Part shown: positions 56,989 through 64,000 of the stretch, in pieces
Layout: the number at the start of each line of letters is the position of its first letter
Numbering within the stretch: position 1 is the stretch's first letter
NCBI GenBank assembly: GCA_949752735.1
Contig: OX457037.1
Span: 70,401,829 to 70,465,828 of the forward strand
Direction: 5' to 3'
Origin: Lumbricus terrestris
Taxonomy: Eukaryota; Annelida; Clitellata; Crassiclitellata; Lumbricidae
Length of the DNA: 64,000 bases
Notes under the pieces: generated by a model
Told to the model about the DNA's origin: nothing
The model's database searches: none
The model's input: the letters and a program-made list of their open reading frames with translations, nothing else
Made by a program: the position numbers and the translations under genes

Positions 56989-57024
56989 ATTATTATTATA
57001 ATTATTATTATTATTATTATTATA
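56912..57024. repeat. (TTA)n microsatellite
   Basis: Nearly pure TTA/ATT repeat, with AATTATTATAATT interruptions near its right end. It abuts the similar-to-3'-UTR segment 57030-57235, so it may have grown from the (TAA)n tail of a minus-strand retroelement. Poly-Tyr and poly-Asn frames are artefacts. Confidence 0.9.
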
Positions 57025-57029
57025 AAAAT

Positions 57030-57235
57030 AATAGCACAATCATTTATTAAAAGACCAATCGATCTTGAAACCAGACTAACAACAAAAAGTATTCATGCAT
57101 AAAGTGCATTGTTCTCGTCCCCGGTGAGTGGTGCAAAAGAGCCTCTAAAAGCAACAGCATTAAAACGTTGCGTGCAGATAGAAAGTCTCTGAAAGAGATA
57201 AACAATTTCCCTAGGATCGCCTGAAACAGCCAGGG
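57030..57235 (-). repeat. Truncated 3' end copy of the 54241-56540 retroelement
   Basis: CTCGTCCCCGG...GTGCAAAAGAGCC and AACGTTGCGTGCAGATAG...CCCTAGGATCGCC resemble 54361-54470. It is probably a 5'-truncated insertion whose tail became the (TTA)n array. Confidence 0.45.
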
Positions 57236-57685
57236 CCGGATAAACAAATGTGGGGGCCCTGTTCGGTAAAACTGTGGGCCCCAAGGCTCCCAACCTTAAT
57301 TACAGACTCACTGAAAAAGGACACACAATTGACACAGAACGTGTTATATTCAACGAATCAACACTCGTCTATTAATAATTCGATTCTTTTTTAAAATATG
57401 AACATATCTTTTTATATTCCAGTATAGTGTAAAAGTATTCATCTATTACCGTTCAAGAATATTAGAATAAGACATTTTAACCAGGGCATAGTCAGGGCAC
57501 TCAATGCACTCATACAAGTAAACTGTGCACAAGCGGTTTAAATTCTGGCCTACTACTATGCCCCAAATAAATTCTTGGCAGAGAAAATATTCTGGCAGTC
57601 TTGCGACAGGACAACGACCAAGGCAAAGGATTTGTACCGTACCAGGGCATTTGCCCTGATTTGTTCTTCTGTAGCGCCGCCACTG
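57228..57685. repeat. Solo hAT-like ends
   Basis: CAGGGCCGGATAAACAAATG begins at about 57231 and its GGGGGCCC resembles the terminus at 25358. The sequence ending TAGCGCCGCCACTG near 57684 reads CAGTGGCGGCGCTA in reverse complement, another hAT-style end. The two do not pair, so two broken elements are likely. Confidence 0.35.
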
Positions 57686-57802
57686 ATCACACACTAAAAC
57701 AGACCTATATTTTCGCGTTTACGCAAGTAGTAGACATAATTCGTAAAAGCAAAGAGTGTATACTGTATAATGATGCCATTTCATAAAATGCGCTGCATAT
57801 CA

Positions 57803-58573
57803 CTTGTCCCGATGATAACTTCTGTAAACCGAGGATCTGGTCAAAGCCCACCCTAGAAATGAGGACATGAAGACGGTCTACTTTTTCTTTACCGCAGTCT
57901 GCAGATGTCTTCCAACAACTTTCCATCCCAGTGAATTATTGGAGGAACTCCTGGTTGGCATTCAGCTTTCAAGTTTTCATAAATTTTTGGCCGATTCTTT
58001 ATTCACTGCTTATTGCTTAAGGGTTGAAGAGCAATTGAGATTGAACTCTGCGGGATCATTGCCAAGACATTGTAGTGCAAAAGACAGTAGGCCTACAAGT
58101 GTTGCATTTCTGTTACTCACTTTCGCCGTGGCATTGTCAAGACTTTGGCCTATTGCCAACTTTGTGTACTCTTTGACAATAGCGAAATTATGCAGTATAC
58201 ACGAAAAAACCAAAATGAAGCGAAATTGCCGCCAAAAGATGCAATGGCTGTGAATGCATTATAGAAAAATGTCAATAAAATAAGTAAGTAGGTGGCAACC
58301 ATGGTGTCGGAGATGTTAATAAATATGTGAGTAGATGTCTATCAAATTCTATTATAGCGATTAACATGGCTGGAAAGCATATCAATGGAAATTACGCATA
58401 GTGGACCACAAAGCCCAAATTACTTCTAACCTTGAACTTTAACCTCTGGTAGTGACCCCTAAATGTCCTCAGATTCTCTCAAAAAATGTTCTCAATTTTT
58501 TTCTCATCAATAGAAACCAACTTAGAGGGTGCCCCGTTATAAAATCAAACTTTTAAAAATAAGAAGCACCCTA
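57803..58573 (-). mobile_element. Right part of the hAT-like element in copy B
   Basis: Equivalent to 11236-12006, with the right terminus and the flanking ATGGGCCT retained (58574-58581). The left 1.3 kb is missing because the duplication breakpoint falls inside the element. Minus-strand transposase traces cross the breakpoint (57926-57820, EKVDRLHVLISRVGFDQILG). Confidence 0.8.
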
Positions 58574-59868
58574 ATGGGCCTACATAAAATTGTGTTATTA
58601 AATTAATTTCAGCAGCAGTTAATTTGATAAATGTCACACTATCAACACACTGTGGCCTTCACATTGTTGCATTTTGTTTTGCTTGATTGGCATCATTATG
58701 ATCTGTAGGATATCATCCGGCCACGACCCTGTATTGTATTACTACATTATCTTGGCACAGCCGTACCTACTCATCCATTACTCATCCTACTCATTACCTT
58801 CTCTCGGCCTCTTTGGAATTTTATCTCTTCTCTCTGTGCCACAGTGTTTCATATATCGCTGATTGAGACAAGATCGCCACTCGCAGCACCTCTAATCCTC
58901 TAACATTTTCCATCTAGTCTGTCCCTACTCCTCTTTTTCGCTCTCGAGGCTACTTCTGAAATGCATAACTGATCAACTCATTTCTTTCGTATCCGTGCAT
59001 CGTCTTGGTCATCCACTAGTCTGGGCTGTCTGGCGTCTTTGTTATTGAATACACATCATCATCCCATATTACAGTTCAACAGTGAAAAACATTTCCCTTC
59101 ACTCCTACCAAAATTGCAGGAAGCTCTTATATGGCTTTGAAATCGGCTATTATAATCATTCTTCAATAAGCATTAGATCAACGAAGTCTTGTTTGTCTCA
59201 ATCGCAGCTTTTTCATTTTGTGTACTGGTAAGAATGTTGGCATGTTCAAAGCCGAGTATGGTAGGCGATACGATAGGCATGACGTTGTTTCATTTGCAGT
59301 GTAGGCCCCCTATAGGTGGCGATGATGGTCAAAATTGACACTGACTCAGAGGATGATTTTGTAATATCATTAGGCCTTCTTACACGGAGGTCAATTGAAG
59401 CTGATTCTCCAGGGGCTAGTTTGACTAAACTCGCTTCGATTAAAATCAATGTCCTATTATTTTTCGCATATGAAATTTTTTCAGGTACAAAACACAAGCA
59501 GATAGATAAATGAACCGTCACCTGCCGAAGACTACGTACTGAATATATAAATGCAAATTTCTCGCCAGATGGCAGAATTTTGCAAAACATTTAATCGGGG
59601 GGGGAGGAGGGTGTGGTTTGCTTGCAGCGCATAGCCTACGTACGGAAGCCTACACATCACACATCACGAAACATGAGCCCGTGCACAAGAAAACTCAATT
59701 TCGAGATCGCACGTGCGAAACGTGTTCTTGCAATCGATCAATACCGCCAAAATTAATCATTGACATAGTGCTAGTGTGGTTTTGGGATGAGCTCTGTGAG
59801 GAGTGGAAAGCAGAAGGTCTAGCCTATGCGAATTGTATAAAAAAAATTAACTGGGCTGGACTGTGATC

Positions 59869-61055
59869 CAGTGTTTAATCTAGTCTCCCTCCTCTGGGGG
59901 GGAATTGAGGTTTCTGGGCGGAGACAATTGAGCGTCCGAAGGACGCTTGTGATGCGCGTAGCGCCGAGACAGGGAGGGGTGGGGTATGGGGAGGGGGATA
60001 TGCCCCTCCCCATCAGAAACTTTTTGAATTTCCACATTGCAATGGCAGAATTTTAAGCTGTCATCTTCAAAAAATACCTGTACTTTTTCAGAGCCTCATC
60101 AGGAACTTTTTGAATTTCCACATTGCAATGGCAGCATTTTAAGACGTCGTCTTAAAAAATAGCTGTACTTTTTCAGTGGCCCATTAGAAACTTTTTGAAT
60201 TTCCACATTGCAATGGCAGCATTTTAAGGGGTCGTCTTACAAAATAGCTGTACTTTTTCAGTGGCCCATTAGAAACTTTTTGAATTTCCACATTGCAATG
60301 GCAGCATTTTAACGGGTCATCTTAACAAAATAGTGGTACTTTGACTTGATCACATCTCAATACGATGTAGTAGTTCTTCCCAAATCCGTTTCTGATGTGG
60401 ATGGTTAATACATCCTTATACTGTTCCAGCAAATGTTTCAGACCCTCTTTCGCCTCTCGTGGTGTATCATCTGGAAGATCTTCCATTAGTCCCTCTAGTA
60501 CTACCTGGTCGAGTCCAGCTTTCTCCTCGTTAAATTTTCCGTCTTCTTCTACAATTTGCACCGGTTGTAATTTGCTTATCAGGAGATCTTTATTCAGTGT
60601 CTCCTTTTTCAGTGACCCATTAGAAACTTTTTGAATTTCAACAAGGCAATAGCAGCATCCTAAGGGGTCATTTTTACAAAATAGCTGAACTTTTTCAGCG
60701 ACCCATTAGAAGTTCCTGAATGTTCACATTGCAATGGCAGCAATTTAAAGTGTTGTCTTAGCAAAATAGCTGTACTTTTTCAGTGAACCGTTAGAATTTT
60801 TCGGAATTTCCACATTGCAATGGCTGCATTTTAAGGTGTCATCTTAACATAATAGTATCATGTATTATAGTAGTAAATAATGTCATTTTAATCATATAAT
60901 AATAAGTAGTATCACGGTATATTATAACACCTCATGTAAAACAATGATGAAAACAGTAACTAAAAACCAATATCATTTCGTCAAATTTTTATGGGGGGGA
61001 AATGTCTATCCTGGAGGGGAACTTTTCCCCCCAGAGACGTCTAGATTAAACACTG
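59869..61055. mobile_element. CAGTGTTTAATCTAG TIR element in copy B, shorter minisatellite
   Basis: Same ends and 9-bp flanking ACTGTGATC as 13302-14914, but 426 bp shorter through loss of five repeat units. The Gypsy pol fragment is retained at 60348-60604 on the minus strand. Confidence 0.85.
60348..60604 (-). pseudogene. Gypsy pol fragment in the copy B minisatellite
   Basis: Identical in structure to 14207-14463, so the capture predates the duplication. Confidence 0.85.
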
Positions 61056-61402
61056 ACTGTGATCCACCGTGAGGTCAGGTTTTGAAAAAGTGAAAAGAAG
61101 ACTCGACAATGTGGTTTTAACAAAGACTAGGGGGTTGAAGCCTTCAACTGCGGGAATTATTCTCACGCTGGTTGAGGGAGATATCAGGTTACTACTTACT
61201 ACCGTTACCATATCCAGCAAATGACGGGAATGCTTGAGCATGCCTGTGACAAGTAGGAAGTTTCTGCGGCGCACTGTTTTATTACAATACACAAACGTGA
61301 CAGATAAACGGATATTACATCACACCTATCCTAAACGATAGTATTTGCACACCCTTAACCTTTACAAAGAAAGCCGAAGCAGCGAAATGAAAATCTTATG
61401 CC

Positions 61403-62300
61403 AGTGTAAAGGTTTCAGATTACCCCCTCCTAAACATTACCCCCCTGCAAACTGTAAATTGCATCAATCATCGCATTTGTTAGACTAAAAATATCACAAA
61501 ATTCATCCCGCTTCCTGTTTTGGTCTGAAGATTTTCATCCGTCAACCCACTTCGTGGTTTATTATCAATATTTTCATCTGTAACTAAAATACTATTCGCC
61601 GCTGAAGTTTACATGGAGAAAATGGCCTCGAGGCTATTATTTTTTTCGGATCAAAATATTGATAGTAAACCTCGAAGTTGGATGACGGATGAAAATCTTC
61701 AGACCAAAACAAGAAGCGAGATGATTTTTCTGATTTTTTAGTGCAATAAATGCGATGATTGATGCAAATCTAGTTTCCGGGGGGTAATCTGAAACCGGTT
61801 TCAAGTTACCGGGGGGTAATGTTTAGGAGGGGGTAATTTGAAACCTACCCCTCTGCAAACTGTATTTTGCATCAATCATCGCATTTATTGCACTAAAATA
61901 TCAGAAAAATCATCCCGCTTCTTGTTTTTTTAAACGATTTTCATCCGTCATCCCACTTCGTGGTTTGTTATCAATATTTTCATCTGTAACTAAAATACTA
62001 ATCGCCGCTGAAGTTTCAATGGAGAAATGACTTCGAGGCTATTATTTTTTTCGATCAAAAAGTTGATAACATACCATGAAGTGGTTGACGGATGAAATTC
62101 TTCATACCAAAACAAGAAGCAGGATGATTTTTCTGATTTTTTAGTGCAATAAATGCGATGATTGATGCAGAATACAGTTTGCAGGGGTGTAATGTTTAGG
62201 AGGGGATAATTTTAAACCTTTACACCGGTGTAAAGGTTTCAAATTACCCCCTTCTAAACATTACCCCCTGGTAACTTGAAACCGGTTTCAGATTACCCCC
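61403..62300. repeat. GTGTAAAGGTTTC palindromic cluster in copy B
   Basis: Counterpart of 15263-16160 with the same head-to-tail fusion. It continues without interruption into 62310 because the foldback insertion is absent. Confidence 0.7.
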
Positions 62301-62309
62301 TCCCCGGAC
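62301..62309. other. Empty target site of the 2.47-kb foldback element
   Basis: TCCCCGGAC occurs once here, against twice around the element in copy A, with identical flanks on both sides. Confidence 0.92.
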
Positions 62310-62679
62310 ACTAGATTTGCATCAATTATCGCATTTATTGCACTAAAAAATCAGAAAAATGAACCCTGTAAATACACAGTGTTTATTTAACAATATATCT
62401 CTTATAAGAAATACTGGTGCTTTGATACAGGTATTCAAATGTATAATAACTCCTTCACACCCGACACCGTGCAAATAGCATTCTATAGGCTACAAAGACA
62501 TAATTATGGCTATGTTATGGATGTATGCTATGCCTGGCTTAGGGCCAATCCAGAGACTTCCGCATAAAAATAATAGTGAATAATAGTTATTGTAGAGCTA
62601 GTGCATACAGCATACAATATTGCTCTATTAGCTGTTATTTATGGCAAGCAAAAATACTGAAATTCTGTTTTATGTATTT

Positions 62680-64000
62680 ACTAGCTGAGGTACCCGGCGT
62701 TGCCCGGAAATTTAGGATACGATCCGTTCCGGCCACAACCACACCACACTCCACCGCATCACACCCCCACCCTCACAACACCCCACCACACTCCGACCTC
62801 CACCGGTGCGTGACCCGTGAAATTTGGGTTTTCGGAAAAGTTACCCCACCCCAAACCTCCATACCCACACCCTCCCCACCTTCTCCTTCAGGTCCAACCG
62901 CACCCCCACTCCCTACCCACCCCTCTTCGTCCCCACCCCACACTCCCACCTCCTCCCCATACCACCCGCCACCCCAACCTACCCCTCTCCAAACTCCACC
63001 CCACCCCAAACTTCAAACGACTCCACCCCTCCCCAAACCCCACCCCATTCCCCCACACCTCCACTCACCCTTCCCCACGCCACACCTACCCAACTTCTCT
63101 TCCAGGCCCAACCCCACTCCAACTCCCTACCCACCCCTCCCCGTCCCCACCCCACCCAACACTCCCACCCATCCCCACTCACCCACCACGCCCACCACCC
63201 CCACCCGCCATACCCACTCTACCCCTCTCCAAACTCCACTCCACCCCACCTTAATCCCCTACACCCCAAACGACTCCACCCCATCCCCACCCGTCCCCAT
63301 TTTCCACACCCACCCCTCCCCACCCACCTTCCACCCCTCACCCCCACCCGCCACCGCCGACCCCACCACACTACACTCCGACCTCCACAGGTACGCCACT
63401 CCACACCCCACCCCATCCCCACCCACCCCACCCCGCCCACCACCCGCCACCCCCACTCCACCCTTTCTCCAAACTCCACCCCAATCCCCCACACCACCAA
63501 CGACCCCACCCCATCTTCCCACCCCTTTCCCCACGCCACCACCCACCCCTCCCAACCCCAACCCACTCACCCCACCAGCCACCCCCGACCCCACCAGACT
63601 ACACTACACTCCGACCTCCACAGGTACGCCACCCGTGAAATTTGTGTATTCGGAAAATTCCCTGACCACTTTCCCCACCCGCCACTTCACCCCATCGCAC
63701 CCCACCCACCACCCATCCCACCACACTCCGACCTCGACCGGTACGCCACCCGTGAAGTTTCGGTTTTCGGAATTTTTGTTTCCCCCACCGCCCCCACGCC
63801 CCTCACTTATGCCCACCCGACCCTGCGGGCCAAGGTGTGGGCTGAGTAGAGGCGAGGTGTCCCGTGTAAAAATCTGTCTAACTGTGAAACTATGGCTAGG
63901 GAATGGAAATTTATAGCGCAAATAGGGTTTTCGCAACCTCCCACCGTGGCCCCATGGTGGTAGAGATTCGCCAACCACTCCACCGGGTGGCTCTGATGGC
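62680..64000 (+). mobile_element. TACCCGG element in copy B, truncated by window end
   Basis: Counterpart of 19022-20350 with small length differences in the CCACCCC core. Long Pro/His/Thr-rich frames (up to 446 residues here) are compositional. Confidence 0.7.

Larger units (their letters stand above)
57803..64000. repeat. Duplicated block, copy B (runs off the window)
   Basis: Matches 11236-20350 as described there. It lacks the 2.47-kb foldback element and five minisatellite units. Small indels distinguish it in the CCACCCC core. Confidence 0.9.

Noticed and set aside
56800..57050. Poly-Asn / poly-Tyr frames
   Set aside because: Direct translation of the (TTA)n microsatellite.

Overview
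This window is non-coding-rich animal DNA, not bacterial. It shows spliced-exon signals (GT/AG with polypyrimidine tracts), a TATA box, tRNA-derived SINEs, LINEs, Gypsy-type and hAT-type remnants, tetranucleotide microsatellites and nested insertions. The repeat spectrum suggests a marine invertebrate, possibly a deuterostome such as an echinoderm, hemichordate or lancelet. That placement is weak inference; no host gene here fixes the taxon.

The main host gene I can support is not visible as a single long ORF. It is a three-exon gene (perhaps four) on the + strand for a small secreted cysteine-rich protein. A TATA box (21511) and a 5' UTR made of five 25-bp repeats precede a signal-peptide exon (21665-21766). 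A pro-region exon follows at 43869-43953, and a terminal exon with ten cysteines, a stop codon and an ATTAAA signal at 50393-50547. Splice phases agree (0, then 1). The introns total about 28.5 kb and consist almost entirely of transposable elements and satellites. A 33-bp microexon (22233-22265) and an alternative terminal exon (22552-22592) are possible.

Layout. 1-9.9 kb: decayed hAT-like and Gypsy pol remnants and several TIR/foldback elements. 9.9-20.4 kb: a 2.1-kb hAT-like element, then a block that recurs almost unchanged at 57.8-64 kb (segmental duplication or unresolved haplotype). That block holds a TIR element carrying an 85-bp minisatellite with a captured Gypsy pol fragment, a set of palindromic elements, and a CCACCCC-rich element. 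Copy A alone contains a 2.47-kb foldback element with a 9-bp target duplication, and copy B is the matching empty site. 21.5-50.7 kb: the cysteine-rich peptide gene with its repeat-filled introns, including a 6.4-kb LINE inserted into a gag-like ORF (35779-42197), two large minisatellites (31.1-32.6 kb), microsatellites and internally deleted hAT elements. 51-57.8 kb: an unassigned frameshifted coding remnant with a possible terminal exon (52.7-53.4 kb), and a broken reverse transcriptase with a C-terminal restriction-like endonuclease region (minus strand, 54.5-56.5 kb).

The most unusual structural theme is a set of foldback elements. They share one interior repeat word (AGCTGGATTGATGAAAAT and its complement CATCAATCCAGCTTC) but have unrelated terminal inverted repeats. 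At least eight loci carry the word in this one window.
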